Assembly (NCBI GenBank): GCA_024707225.1
Contig: JANQAE010000004.1
Coordinates: 62,001 to 126,000, forward strand
Direction: 5' to 3'
From: Dokdonella sp.
Lineage (GTDB): Bacteria > Pseudomonadota > Gammaproteobacteria > Xanthomonadales > Rhodanobacteraceae
DNA: 64,000 nt
This document shows, piece after piece, positions 38,965 to 47,311 of the stretch. The stretch's first letter is position 1. Each line of letters opens with the position of its first letter. Under the pieces are notes generated by a model, which saw only the letters and a list, made by a program, of their open reading frames with translations, did not search any database and was not told the DNA's origin. The position numbers were made by a program, and so were the translations under genes.

Positions 38965-39906
38965 TCAGGTATCGCTGTTCGCAGCAGCGACCGTGTAGCG
39001 GTCCCGCAGCGATGCCAATGCGTCCGGATTGGTCTCCAACGGCGTTTTGTGCAATCCGCCGATGTACTCTTCGACGGCCCGCCGCAGGTATTCCCGCTGC
39101 TTCTGTTCGATGATCGCATCCTTCACTTCGGCGAAGCTCAGCTGGCGGTCGGCCACGCGCGAAGTCACCTTCAGGATGTAGAAGCCGGCGATGGTCTCGA
39201 CCGCGCCGGAGACCGCACCGGGTCCGGCAGCGGCCCGCGCCGCGGCTTGCAGCGCGTCCGGGTGGCGATCCGAACCGACGTCCTCGAGTTCGCCGACCTC
39301 GATGCCGGCCTGCCCCGCTTCGGCCATCTGGCGACTCAGCGCGTCGAAGCGCTCGGCGCTGCCGTCGATCTGCTCCGCCAGTTCGGCGGCCTTCTTGCGC
39401 GCAGCGGCGACGCTCTCGGCTTTGGGCTTGCCGCGCTCCCGCTCCAGCTCGGTCCTGATCAGGATGTAGCGCGCATCGATCCGACCGGGCTCCACGTAGC
39501 GCTTGCGATCGGCCTGGTAGCTTTCTTCGGCCAGTGCGGTCATGTCCGGCAGATTCGAGGCATCACGAATGCGCTCGATCTGCTGCTTGAAGAGCTCCTC
39601 GTCCGACGCCTGCGCCGCCTGCGCCTTGAGGATCGGATCGGATCCGAGCTGATGTTCCCGCACGTCCCGCGCGACCAGCTTCTGGTTGAGCAGGTTCTGC
39701 AGCACCTGCTCGATGCGCTTGGGACTGTCGAAGAAACCGGCCCGATCCTTCTCGGGGATCGTCTCTGCAAAGCGGTCGACGTCCTCGAAGCGCACGTCGA
39801 TTCCATCCTGGCGGAGCAGGACGTCCGGGGGCAGGCCCTCGGCGCAACAAGTCAAGACCGGGGTACTCAGGAGCAGACCGAGAAATACCAGTTTCTTCAA
39901 CATCAT
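38965..39906 (-). CDS. Parvulin-type periplasmic peptidyl-prolyl isomerase
   Basis: A 313-residue exported foldase. A signal peptide ends in a lipobox-like VLTCC, so it may be a lipoprotein. The N-terminal helical part (VLQNLLNQKLVARDV) is like SurA/PpiC chaperone arms, and the C-terminal parvulin domain has RYILI near 145, DVGSD near 215 and GFYILKVTSR near 250. Some of these proteins sit in exopolysaccharide clusters (EpsD family). The gene is upstream of wzm in the same direction. Confidence 0.8.
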   Translation of the reverse strand: MMLKKLVFLGLLLSTPVLTCCAEGLPPDVLLRQDGIDVRFEDVDRFAETIPEKDRAGFFDSPKRIEQVLQNLLNQKLVARDVREHQLGSDPILKAQAAQASDEELFKQQIERIRDASNLPDMTALAEESYQADRKRYVEPGRIDARYILIRTELERERGKPKAESVAAARKKAAELAEQIDGSAERFDALSRQMAEAGQAGIEVGELEDVGSDRHPDALQAAARAAAGPGAVSGAVETIAGFYILKVTSRVADRQLSFAEVKDAIIEQKQREYLRRAVEEYIGGLHKTPLETNPDALASLRDRYTVAAANSDT

Positions 39907-39923
39907 CAGCAGTGTCGAATCCT

Positions 39924-39953
39924 AAAAAAAGCCGCCTCGTCGTGCGAAGCGGC
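39924..39953 (-). terminator. Rho-independent terminator
   Basis: On the minus strand a 9-bp stem (GCCGCTTCG / CGAGGCGGC with one G-U pair) and a 5-base loop is followed by seven T residues. It lies just downstream of the exported protein gene at 40029-41183 and upstream of the isomerase gene. Confidence 0.88.
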
Positions 39954-40028
39954 GTTCGGTGAGTGACGATCTCTCCGCATCGGGAAAGTCGTCCGGGTGC
40001 ATCGTACAGATGCACCCGGACGACAGCG

Positions 40029-41183
40029 TCACTGCGGCGGATCAGGGCAAGGAACACCGGTATTGAAGCATTGCGCCTGATACTGCATGCGGCAAGCTCC
40101 AGATCCCGCCGCGCATTCGGATGGCGTCTGCGCAGTCGTCGGGAGGGCTGCATAGATCATGTTGAGGTAATACTTCTGTCCAATCGTCAGATTGCAGGCA
40201 TTGGCGCCATTGACGCTGTAGAACAGCTTGCCGGTACCTCCCATCCCACTCCTGAAGCACGTCGGGGGAATGGCCGCGCTGGTCGAAGACGTGCCGAAGT
40301 CACCGCAAAGCGTGCTGATCGTCATCGACATGCCCTGGCCGCCACCACCCCAGTCCTGGAAGGCGGTCGGACTGCCCTCCAGAGCGAAGTTACCGGGAAG
40401 CGTCGGGGTGAACTCCAGCGATACGTACTGACGTCCGCCGAACTGCACGCCGGCGACGATGCCCAGACGATGCGGCCACGGCAGCAGGGTGCCGCCCTGA
40501 TTGCCGTTGCGGCCGAAGACGTGTTCCCACTTCGTCGTCGGTGAGACGACCGACGGTCCGGTACCGGACTGGTAACGCACCGTGCCTTCGGTCACGCGCG
40601 TCCATCCAGCCGGCGCGACACAGCCGGTCGGAGCCGCCGATACCGTAGCCGCAATCTCCGACACGTTGGCCGTCTGAGCATTGCCGTTGTACGTGCACGT
40701 CAGCTTGAACTTGTAGGTTCCGGCGACGGCAGGCGTCAGAGTCAGGTTGTGCTGAGCCGCACAGCTCGACGTCGAGTTGCATGCGACACCGCTGGTCGGC
40801 CACGGCCAGGAGCCCTGCTGACCGGCCGGGATTTCGCTGCCGTCATAAACGCACAGATCCGAATTGGCCGCAGCCCACTGCACCTGGGCGCTGGTGCCGA
40901 TCGCCCAGTCACCGGGAAGCACCCAGTTTGCAGGACCTGGATTGATCGCAGGAACAGGCTGCGGCGCCGTCTGGCAGTTCTGGCCGAACGTGCCGGTCGC
41001 CTTCAGATGGCCGGTCGTCGGATCGGCCGTTACACCGCCGGCATTGGTCGTGAAGATGCAGGGATTCGGCGACTGCGAAGTGTCGGTCAACTCGATGACG
41101 GTCTGGCCGTGCGCGAAAGACGAGAAGGCCAGGACGGCCGTCAACGAGACGAAACAGTGGTTCAAGCGGGGCATGAGCGGCAT
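40029..41183 (-). CDS. Exported protein of unknown function
   Basis: A 384-residue protein with a signal peptide of about 25 residues (CFVSLTAVLAFSSFAHG). The mature part is Ser/Thr/Gly/Asn-rich, with eight or more cysteines, suggesting a disulfide-rich extracellular fold. Motifs such as GTYKFKLTCTYNGNAQTANV look like a beta-sandwich (Ig-like), and GRNGNQGGTLLPWPHRLGIV is unusual. No family is recognised. ATG 41183 has AGGGAA upstream. A terminator follows, and the surface-protein gene at 41344-42804 precedes it. Confidence 0.75.
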   Translation of the reverse strand: MPLMPRLNHCFVSLTAVLAFSSFAHGQTVIELTDTSQSPNPCIFTTNAGGVTADPTTGHLKATGTFGQNCQTAPQPVPAINPGPANWVLPGDWAIGTSAQVQWAAANSDLCVYDGSEIPAGQQGSWPWPTSGVACNSTSSCAAQHNLTLTPAVAGTYKFKLTCTYNGNAQTANVSEIAATVSAAPTGCVAPAGWTRVTEGTVRYQSGTGPSVVSPTTKWEHVFGRNGNQGGTLLPWPHRLGIVAGVQFGGRQYVSLEFTPTLPGNFALEGSPTAFQDWGGGGQGMSMTISTLCGDFGTSSTSAAIPPTCFRSGMGGTGKLFYSVNGANACNLTIGQKYYLNMIYAALPTTAQTPSECAAGSGACRMQYQAQCFNTGVPCPDPPQ

Positions 41184-41213
41184 TGCAGGGCTTCCCTGAA
41201 CATAAGCGATCGG

Positions 41214-41219
41214 ATTGTA
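41214..41219 (-). promoter_or_regulatory. Candidate -10 box of the exported protein gene
   Basis: TACAAT on the minus strand, 31 bases before the ATG at 41183. The AT-rich stretch upstream has no well-spaced -35. Confidence 0.4.
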
Positions 41220-41287
41220 GTTTGTTTTCTCAACCAAAGGTGCAAAGTCGCCGTTAAATCAAGAAGCCCACCGTTTTCGTGATACGC

Positions 41288-41316
41288 AAAAAAAAGAGGA
41301 GGCTTGCGCCCCCTCT
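41288..41316 (-). terminator. Rho-independent terminator
   Basis: On the minus strand a 9-bp stem (AGAGGGGGC / GCCTCCTCT with one G-U pair) and GCAA tetraloop, followed by a run of eight T residues. It is 27 bases downstream of the surface-protein gene. Confidence 0.92.
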
Positions 41317-41343
41317 TTCTTGAAACACCAAGTCGAGCTTGGA

Positions 41344-42804
41344 TTACGAGCAGACGCTCTCGCCCGCCGTGCACGACCGGCTCGAGCGATGACGATACAC
41401 GCCCGAGTAGTTCGACATCACGCCAGCGGTGACGTTCTCGTTGACCAGGTTGGTCGCCCAGAAGCCCGTGGTCGGCAGACCATGGAACACGTTGCCGTTC
41501 AGCGACGGACGCAGCGCGTGCGCTTCGCCGCTCGGGGTCAGGTCGAGGCGGACCCAGCCATCCGTACCCACGGTCGGGCGGATGTTGGTGACCAGCTTCG
41601 AACCCAGCACGCCGGACTCGGTCGGAGCAGCGCTGACGTCGAGGAAGCTGATGACGTTGGTCTCACGGCACAGCGACGACGGCGGAGCGCCCGGGGGCGG
41701 CGGCGAGAAGCCCGACGTCGGGCCGGACGTGGTGCGCTCTTCGCGGTCGTAGATGCTGATGCCGATCTCGACGCACGAACGACCCGAAGCGAAAGCCTCG
41801 GTGAACGGCGCAACCGGAGCGGCCGCGTTGAACAGACGGTCGACGTAGAAACGCTTGGTCGGGAACGTCACGACCCAGTCCGAGTTCGCGCCGATCGCCG
41901 GAGCGACGGTGTACTCGTTGTAGATCGAGTCGGCCGTCAGCGTGGCGCTGACCGCGTCGATGGCCGTACGCGGATCCGTGGCGTCATAGACGCTGGTCGC
42001 GACGTACGTGCCCAGCGGGACGAACGCGGTGGCCGTGGCGCCGCCGACGTCGTTCACGCTCGACAGAGCCGGGAACAGGTTCTCGGTGCCGGTGAAGATC
42101 GTCGAAGCCGAGAAGCCGTCCAGCGCGTCGGCGTTGAACGAGTAGTACGTACCCTGACCGACGTTGGCGATCGCGCCACCGCCGAACAGACCGCCGCTCG
42201 GAGCCGACATGTCGGCATTGGCAGCAACCAGGTTACGCACGGTCGCGCAACCGCCCGGCGTGCCGCTCGAGCCGTGCGTGATGGCGTTCTCGGTCGAACC
42301 CGTCAGCGTCGCCATTTCGATGATCTCGAAATGACCTTCGCGGGTACGAGAGATCGTCTGCGGACCGGAGTCGCCGGCGTAGCCGAACGAACGGAACTCG
42401 ACGTACGGCGCACCGCCGACCGTGCCTTCACCCTCGGTGAACGCCGGCGAGGTGCAGCTGCGGTCGCGCGTCAGGATCGCGGCGCCATCGCTTTCGACAC
42501 CGATGTCCTCGAGCGCGAAGATCGTCGCGGTCCAGACGTCGTAGCGCGACAGCCACAGGTTGAAGTCGAGCACTTCGCGGCTGTTGTAGCCTTCCAGGAA
42601 GCGGACCTTGACGGCCTTGCCACGGCTGGTGGTGTTGACGACCGACAGATAGGTCTGCTGACCCTTCTCGACCGTGTAGTACGGATAGAGCAGGACCTGG
42701 CCGAGACCATCGGGATTCAGGTCGACGGCGTTGGCCAGGCTCGCGAAGCCTGCGACGCCGGCGATACCGGCGATCACAGCAGTCGTCAAGCTGTTCTTCT
42801 TCAT
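41344..42804 (-). CDS. Putative secreted or surface protein of unknown function
   Basis: A 486-residue protein with a clear signal peptide (MKKNSLTTAVIAGIAGVAGF then ASLANA). The mature protein begins VDLNPDGLGQVLLYPYYTVE and is rich in Gly, Ser, Thr and Asn with few lysines; VVNTTSRGKAVKVRFLEGYN is a recurrent motif of a family of exported gammaproteobacterial proteins I recognise only by pattern. The C-terminus is cysteine-containing (RSCTAGESVCS). It has its own promoter, a long leader and strong terminator, which suggests high expression. ATG 42804 has TTAGGAG upstream. Confidence 0.8.
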   Translation of the reverse strand: MKKNSLTTAVIAGIAGVAGFASLANAVDLNPDGLGQVLLYPYYTVEKGQQTYLSVVNTTSRGKAVKVRFLEGYNSREVLDFNLWLSRYDVWTATIFALEDIGVESDGAAILTRDRSCTSPAFTEGEGTVGGAPYVEFRSFGYAGDSGPQTISRTREGHFEIIEMATLTGSTENAITHGSSGTPGGCATVRNLVAANADMSAPSGGLFGGGAIANVGQGTYYSFNADALDGFSASTIFTGTENLFPALSSVNDVGGATATAFVPLGTYVATSVYDATDPRTAIDAVSATLTADSIYNEYTVAPAIGANSDWVVTFPTKRFYVDRLFNAAAPVAPFTEAFASGRSCVEIGISIYDREERTTSGPTSGFSPPPPGAPPSSLCRETNVISFLDVSAAPTESGVLGSKLVTNIRPTVGTDGWVRLDLTPSGEAHALRPSLNGNVFHGLPTTGFWATNLVNENVTAGVMSNYSGVYRHRSSRSCTAGESVCS

Positions 42805-42812
42805 CACAAACT

Positions 42813-42822
42813 CCTAATTAGG
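42813..42822. promoter_or_regulatory. Palindrome CCTAATTAGG over the ribosome site
   Basis: A perfect 10-bp palindrome whose last bases form part of the AGGAG ribosome-binding site of the surface-protein gene. It could be an operator, or form a small RNA stem that hides the ribosome site. Confidence 0.45.
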
Positions 42823-42845
42823 ACCACAGGGCTTTTTTGCTTTCA

Positions 42846-42896
42846 CCAGTCCCACGCCGGCGATCAGCGACTCCCCGACTGCCGCTATCGGGACTG
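42846..42896 (-). promoter_or_regulatory. Structured 5' leader of the surface-protein gene
   Basis: The roughly 100-base leader contains CAGTCCC at one end and GGGACTG at the other (inverted repeat 42847-42853 with 42890-42896), with further complementary segments between. It is likely to fold; it does not match a riboswitch consensus that I know. Confidence 0.4.
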
Positions 42897-42911
42897 GGCA
42901 ACAGCGCCGCC

Positions 42912-42940
42912 ATGTTAAGGCAAAGGAAAGAGGCATGCAA
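42912..42940 (-). promoter_or_regulatory. Sigma-70-type promoter of the surface-protein gene
   Basis: TTGCAT (42940-42935) and TAACAT (42917-42912) on the minus strand, spaced exactly 17 bases, about 100 bases before the ATG. One of the best promoter matches in the window. Confidence 0.65.
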
Positions 42941-42992
42941 TCCCCATCCGAAACCTCCCTTTATGACAGCGAAATCAATCACTTGATGAACA

Positions 42993-43436
42993 TCATTCAC
43001 TCGGCAGATAGTACCAGCGGCCGCCCGATCGGATCCAGGTTTCGCGCAACGGCGCAAACGCTTCCTGGGGCTTTGCGACGCCCAGTCCCGGCAGGCGGAT
43101 CGTGTGGTCGACCAGCAGGAACACGCTGCAACGATCGACCTCGCACTCCTTCTTGACGAAGGTCACCTTCTTCCAATTGATCGGCCGCACGTTCATCGCC
43201 GCCGCGTAGGTCTCGCGCGTGCGCGTGGAGCGATAGCCAGGCGACAGCAGGTCGTAAGCCTTGTCGGCCTGCCGCGCGATCAGGTAGTCCCATCGCTGTA
43301 CCGCGAGCGTGTCGATGGCATCGGGCGAACTGCCGCCACGCACGCCGCCGGTAGCGCAGCCGCCGATCAGGGCGGCCAGCGCGACGAATACGAAAAGACG
43401 TCCGAACAGGCTACGCCTGGAATGGTCGAGACTCAT
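42993..43436 (-). CDS. Small predicted lipoprotein
   Basis: A 147-residue protein with a lipoprotein signal (RLFVFVALAALIGGC, cysteine at about residue 27). The mature domain has QRWDYLIARQADKAYDLLSP then GYRSTRTRETYAAAMN and WIRSGGRWYYLPSE, a helix-plus-sheet layout reminiscent of NTF2-like or DUF4440 folds. ATG 43436 has AAAGGA about eight bases upstream. It lies just after gspD, and may be an accessory of the secretion system; this is inference. Confidence 0.8.
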   Translation of the reverse strand: MSLDHSRRSLFGRLFVFVALAALIGGCATGGVRGGSSPDAIDTLAVQRWDYLIARQADKAYDLLSPGYRSTRTRETYAAAMNVRPINWKKVTFVKKECEVDRCSVFLLVDHTIRLPGLGVAKPQEAFAPLRETWIRSGGRWYYLPSE

Positions 43437-43553
43437 CTTGAGATCCTTTGCATGAGTGGAACGCATGTCGTGTCGTGAACCGTCGGAACGACGCACCGAC
43501 ATGCAGGGCGACGCTCGGACATCGCCGAGACGCCGCGGTTCAATCTCGGCGCG

Positions 43554-45863
43554 TCACGGCGTCGGCCGCAGCGGCACCGTCTCGGCCGGACGCAACGGCT
43601 CGATCGTCACGTTCGACTTCGGCAGCGGACGCAGCGATTCGAACTGGCGCTGATATTCGTCGGTGACGCTGCGAGCGTCCTGACTGTTGGCGATCACCTG
43701 CGGCGTGATCACGACGATCAGCTCGGTGCGCTGACGGGCCTTGGTGGTGCTGCCGAACAGCTTGCCGAGCAGCGGAATCTTGCTGAGACCCGGCACGCTG
43801 GATTCGCCGTTCTGCTCGTTCTCCGAGATCAGACCGCCGAGCAGCACCGACTCGCCGCTCTGCACCGCGATCTGCGTCTGCAGCTGGCGCTGGTTGATCG
43901 GCGGATTGCCGTTCGCGGTCGGCGTGCCGGGATTGCTGACCTCCTGCGAGACTTCCATGTAGACCAGGCCGCCCGGATTCACGCGCGGCTTGACCTGCAG
44001 GATGATGCCGGTGTTGAGGTACTGCACCGTGCCGTAGCCGGACGAGGTCGTCGCCGGCGTCGACGAAGATCCGCTACCGACCGTCGACGGCACGGTATAG
44101 CCGGTGTAGTAGGTCTGCTGCACAGGAATCTGCTGACCGACGTTGATCTGCGCTTCCTGGTTGTTGGTCACGACCAGCGACGGCGCCGACAGTACCTTGG
44201 CCACGCCGCTCGACTGCAGCGCGCTCAATGCGACCTGGAACTTGCTGTTGAGATACGACCAGAAAATCGTCGAGGATGCGGCGCTGGGACCTGCGTCGCC
44301 GAGCAGACCGCGCTGGCGGTCGTGCGTGCGCACGTAGGGTTCGCCGTTGGGATAGCCCTCGCCCTGCAGGCCGGCGAACCACCACTGCACGCCGTACTGC
44401 AGGTCGCCGCTCAGGCTGACCTCGAGGATCTTGGTTTCGATGTGGACCTGCAGCGGCGCGATGTCGAGCTTGCGGATCGCGGCCTGCACCGAATCCCACT
44501 CCGACGGCGTCGCCATCACCAGGATCTGGTTGTTCTCCTCGATCGCGGTGATGCGCATCTGCTTCTCTTCGCCCGCACCGCCGGAGCTGGCCGGGCGCGG
44601 CGTCGACTCGGTCTTCGGCGCTTCGGTCTGCGCGTTCTGGGTCTGGCGGTTGCCGTAACCCATCGACGAGCCGCCGGTGCCGCCGAGCGCACCGACCGTC
44701 ACCGGCTTCAGACCGGGCGCGACCGAGCCGGACGTGCTGCGCCGGCCGCCGCCGCCGCTGCTCGCGCCGAAGATGTCGCTGAGGTAATCGGCGAGGTCGA
44801 CCGCCTTGATGTTCTTGACGTCGTAGGTATAGAGCTGGGTCGCGTTCTCGGCCGCTCCGGTATCGAGCCGGCGCAGCCACTGCTCGGCCTGCTCGAGGTA
44901 TTCGGGCTGCGGCGTGATCACGATGACCGAATTGACCGACTCCAGCGGCATGAAGCGGAACATGCCGGCCAGCGGCGACTCGCCCTCGGCGCCGAACAGC
45001 TTCTGCAGCTCCGGCAGGATCTTGCCGACCTCCTGGTGCTGCAGCGCGTACACGCCCATCGACATGCCCTTGAGCCAGTCGACGTCGAAGGTCTCGATCG
45101 TGCGCTTGTAGTTGACCAGTTCCGACGCGGTGCCGGCCATCACGAGCAGGCTGCGCGCGGTGTCGATGTTGATGATCGCTTCGGGCTTGGCGTACGGCTT
45201 GAGCAGATTGGCCATCTGCGACGGCGACACGTAGCGCAGCGGAAACACGCGCAGCTCGTAGCCGCGCGCGGCGTCCGGCGGCGCGATGCGCGGCGTCAGC
45301 TTGCCCGGGATCGCGTCCTTGAGCTGCAGCACCGTATAGCGGCCACCCTCGCGGACCAGCGTGTTGCCGGTCCACTGCAGCAGCGTCTCGAGCGTCGACA
45401 TCGCGTCCTCGGGCCGGATCGGCTTGGACGTGGAGAACGTGACGTTGCCGCCGACGTTCGGCGCGATGATGTAGTTCTCCTGCAGCAGATCGCCGAGGAT
45501 CGCCTTGACGACGGCCTGGATCGGCTGATTCTCGAAATTGAACACGACCTGGCCTTCACCGGCGGCCGCCGTGCCCGCGCCGCGCGCGGCCTGCTCGTTG
45601 ATGAAGCGACCGGTGCCGACCTGGATTTCCGGCTTCGGCGGCTCGCGCCGCGCGTTCTCGTCGGGATTGATCGAGATCGCGCCGCTGCCGCGCTCCTGCT
45701 CGTCGGAGAGCGATCGCACCGGCGGGGTCGGCGCGATCGCATTGTCCGCGGTCATCGGACCGCCGTCCGGAGCGGTGGCGCGCGGAGCCGGCGTGGTGGC
45801 GCAACCGGCCATCAGGGCCAGCGACAGCGCGATCAGCAGGGTCTTCGGTTTCAACGACACGTC
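43554..45863 (-). CDS. gspD: T2SS outer membrane secretin GspD (XpsD)
   Basis: The secretin forms the outer-membrane gate of the type II secretion system. A lipoprotein signal (LLIALSLALMAGC) is followed by N0-N3 domains (LEVYPLRYVS-like blocks, TAIEENNQILVMATPSEW) and the conserved secretin core ending VLLGGLISENEQNGESSVPG then LSKIPLLGKLFG. About 769 residues from GTG 45863, which has GGAGAG upstream; ATG 45872 is an alternative three codons longer. It is the last gene of the operon, as in Xanthomonas. A Gly/Ser-rich linker lies near residue 380. Confidence 0.94.
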   Translation of the reverse strand, partial: DVSLKPKTLLIALSLALMAGCATTPAPRATAPDGGPMTADNAIAPTPPVRSLSDEQERGSGAISINPDENARREPPKPEIQVGTGRFINEQAARGAGTAAAGEGQVVFNFENQPIQAVVKAILGDLLQENYIIAPNVGGNVTFSTSKPIRPEDAMSTLETLLQWTGNTLVREGGRYTVLQLKDAIPGKLTPRIAPPDAARGYELRVFPLRYVSPSQMANLLKPYAKPEAIINIDTARSLLVMAGTASELVNYKRTIETFDVDWLKGMSMGVYALQHQEVGKILPELQKLFGAEGESPLAGMFRFMPLESVNSVIVITPQPEYLEQAEQWLRRLDTGAAENATQLYTYDVKNIKAVDLADYLSDIFGASSGGGGRRSTSGSVAPGLKPVTVGALGGTGGSSMGYGNRQTQNAQTEAPKTESTPRPASSGGAGEEKQMRITAIEENNQILVMATPSEWDSVQAAIRKLDIAPLQVHIETKILEVSLSGDLQYGVQWWFAGLQGEGYPNGEPYVRTHDRQRGLLGDAGPSAASSTIFWSYLNSKFQVALSALQSSGVAKVLSAPSLVVTNNQEAQINVGQQIPVQQTYYTGYTVPSTVGSGSSSTPATTSSGYGTVQYLNTGIILQVKPRVNPGGLVYMEVSQEVSNPGTPTANGNPPINQRQLQTQIAVQSGESVLLGGLISENEQNGESSVPGLSKIPLLGKLFGSTTKARQRTELIVVITPQVIANSQDARSVTDEYQRQFESLRPLPKSNVTIEPLRPAETVPLRPTP

Positions 45864-45994
45864 ACTCTCCATCAACTTGACCGCAGCATGGGGCGGTTCT
45901 GCGATACGGCGATCCAGGCTGGGCCGGGTTTCGCGGGCCGTCCAGGCGGGCTCCCGCGCGGCGCGCGGTCGTGCGGACGAAGGTTTCGATCGCA

Positions 45995-46702
45995 TCATTT
46001 CTGTTCACCCGACTGCTGTTGCTGCCGCAGCTTCTCGGCTTCCTCGCGCATCTGGCGCCTGCGCGCCTCGATGCGCTTGGCGAGGTCTTCGTTGCTGCTG
46101 CCGCTCTGGACCGGCTGTCCGCCCGGCTGCGGCGTGCCCGGTTTGGCGTTGCCGGGCGGCGTGCCGCCCGGCGAGCGCATGTTCGGCGCAGGTGCCACTG
46201 TACCGGCGACCTCGAGCTCGACCTCGCTGCGCTCGTTGTTGATGCTCTCGAACACGACCGAGCGCGGATTGATCTGGACCAGCGTCCAGGCGGCCTGGTC
46301 GCCTTCCAGCGGCATTCCGACCTTCAGCGAGAGCGGCTGGTTCCGCGTCTTGTCGGTGATCAGTGCGATGCGCGTGTCCGGCGTCACGATCACGCCGGTC
46401 AGCTGGATGTTCAGCGGTACCTGCGGCGGCGCGTCGGTGGCCGCCGTGGCCTCGACCGGCGCCGGTCGGCGGTCCTCGTTGAACAGCGGCCGCTGATCGA
46501 TCGCGGCGAACGTCGTCAGCGGCGGCGGCACGAACGAGGCGCGGTCGATGCTGCCCGCGGCGAGCTGGCGTGCGCCTTCGCTGTCGCTGAGCCAGCCGTA
46601 GCCGCGCCCGTAGCCGGCATAGAGCACGAGCAGCACGGCGCCGAACACGGCGCAGACGCCGAGCAGCACGCGGGTGGTCATCTCGGCGGCGCGGATGTTC
46701 AT
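45995..46702 (-). CDS. gspN: T2SS protein GspN/XpsN (GspC-like)
   Basis: A 235-residue bitopic protein with an N-terminal membrane helix (VLLGVCAVFGAVLLVLYAGY) and a periplasmic HR-type domain (PLNIQLTGVIVTPDTRIALI) that in GspC contacts the secretin. In Xanthomonas xpsN holds this position, between L/M and D. The tail is Pro/Gly then charged helical (DLAKRIEARRRQMREEAEKL). Its ATG overlaps the gspM stop. Confidence 0.85.
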   Translation of the reverse strand: MNIRAAEMTTRVLLGVCAVFGAVLLVLYAGYGRGYGWLSDSEGARQLAAGSIDRASFVPPPLTTFAAIDQRPLFNEDRRPAPVEATAATDAPPQVPLNIQLTGVIVTPDTRIALITDKTRNQPLSLKVGMPLEGDQAAWTLVQINPRSVVFESINNERSEVELEVAGTVAPAPNMRSPGGTPPGNAKPGTPQPGGQPVQSGSSNEDLAKRIEARRRQMREEAEKLRQQQQSGEQK

Positions 46703-47311
46703 TTCGGCGCCCTCCCCGACTGCCGGATGTAGCCCGACAGATTGAACCGCACGTCCAGCGGCTGCACCGCGCGCCCGGCCACCGGGCGGCACGTAGCTCT
46801 GCTGCTTGTAGATCATCAGCTGGTCGGCGAACAGATACGGCTTGCCGCTCTCCAGGTCGTACAGCACGGCCGACAGCTGCTCCAAATCGCAGCGCATGCG
46901 CACGCTGATCGTGACGCGCCGGTAGAGCTCTTCCTCAGTGCTGGTGTAGGACTGCGAGCTGACCACCTGACAGCGATTGCTGTCGGGCGCGTGCTCGCCG
47001 ACGACCTGCTTGAGGCGCTGGATCAGACTGGCCGAGGCCGCATTGACGTCGGCCTCGGGCATGAAGGCCTGGTTCTCCTGCTCGTAGGCGCGGATCTCGC
47101 CCATCTTGAGGTCGATCTGCGGCTGCTCGGCGATCGTGCGCGCGAACCGCAGCTGCTGCTCGCGCAGATCGGCCATCTGTTCGGTGTACTGCAGATGCGG
47201 CGCCACGAACCACCAGTGGAAACCGAGCATGTAGACCAGCAGCAGCACGATCGCCAGCAGGATCACCGCCAGCAGCCGGCCGTCCTTCGGAGCCTTGATC
47301 TCAAGCGCCAT
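46699..47311 (-). CDS. gspM: T2SS protein GspM, frameshifted in this sequence
   Basis: The N-terminus (MALEIKAPKDGRLLAVILLA, one membrane helix) and the ferredoxin-like domain are typical of GspM, which binds the GspL-GspE platform. Near 46767-46790 the frame must change: downstream, one frame gives AVQPLDVRFNLSGYIRQSGR ending APK and a stop that overlaps the gspN ATG, as expected. Removing one base in CGGGCGCGC joins the frames and gives about 203 residues. ATG 47311 has GGGAG upstream. Confidence 0.8.

Noticed and set aside
42804-42912. Cyclic-di-GMP (GEMM) riboswitch in the surface-protein leader
   Set aside because: An AGCAAAAAAGCCC stretch is only loosely similar; the conserved GEMM core bases are not found.
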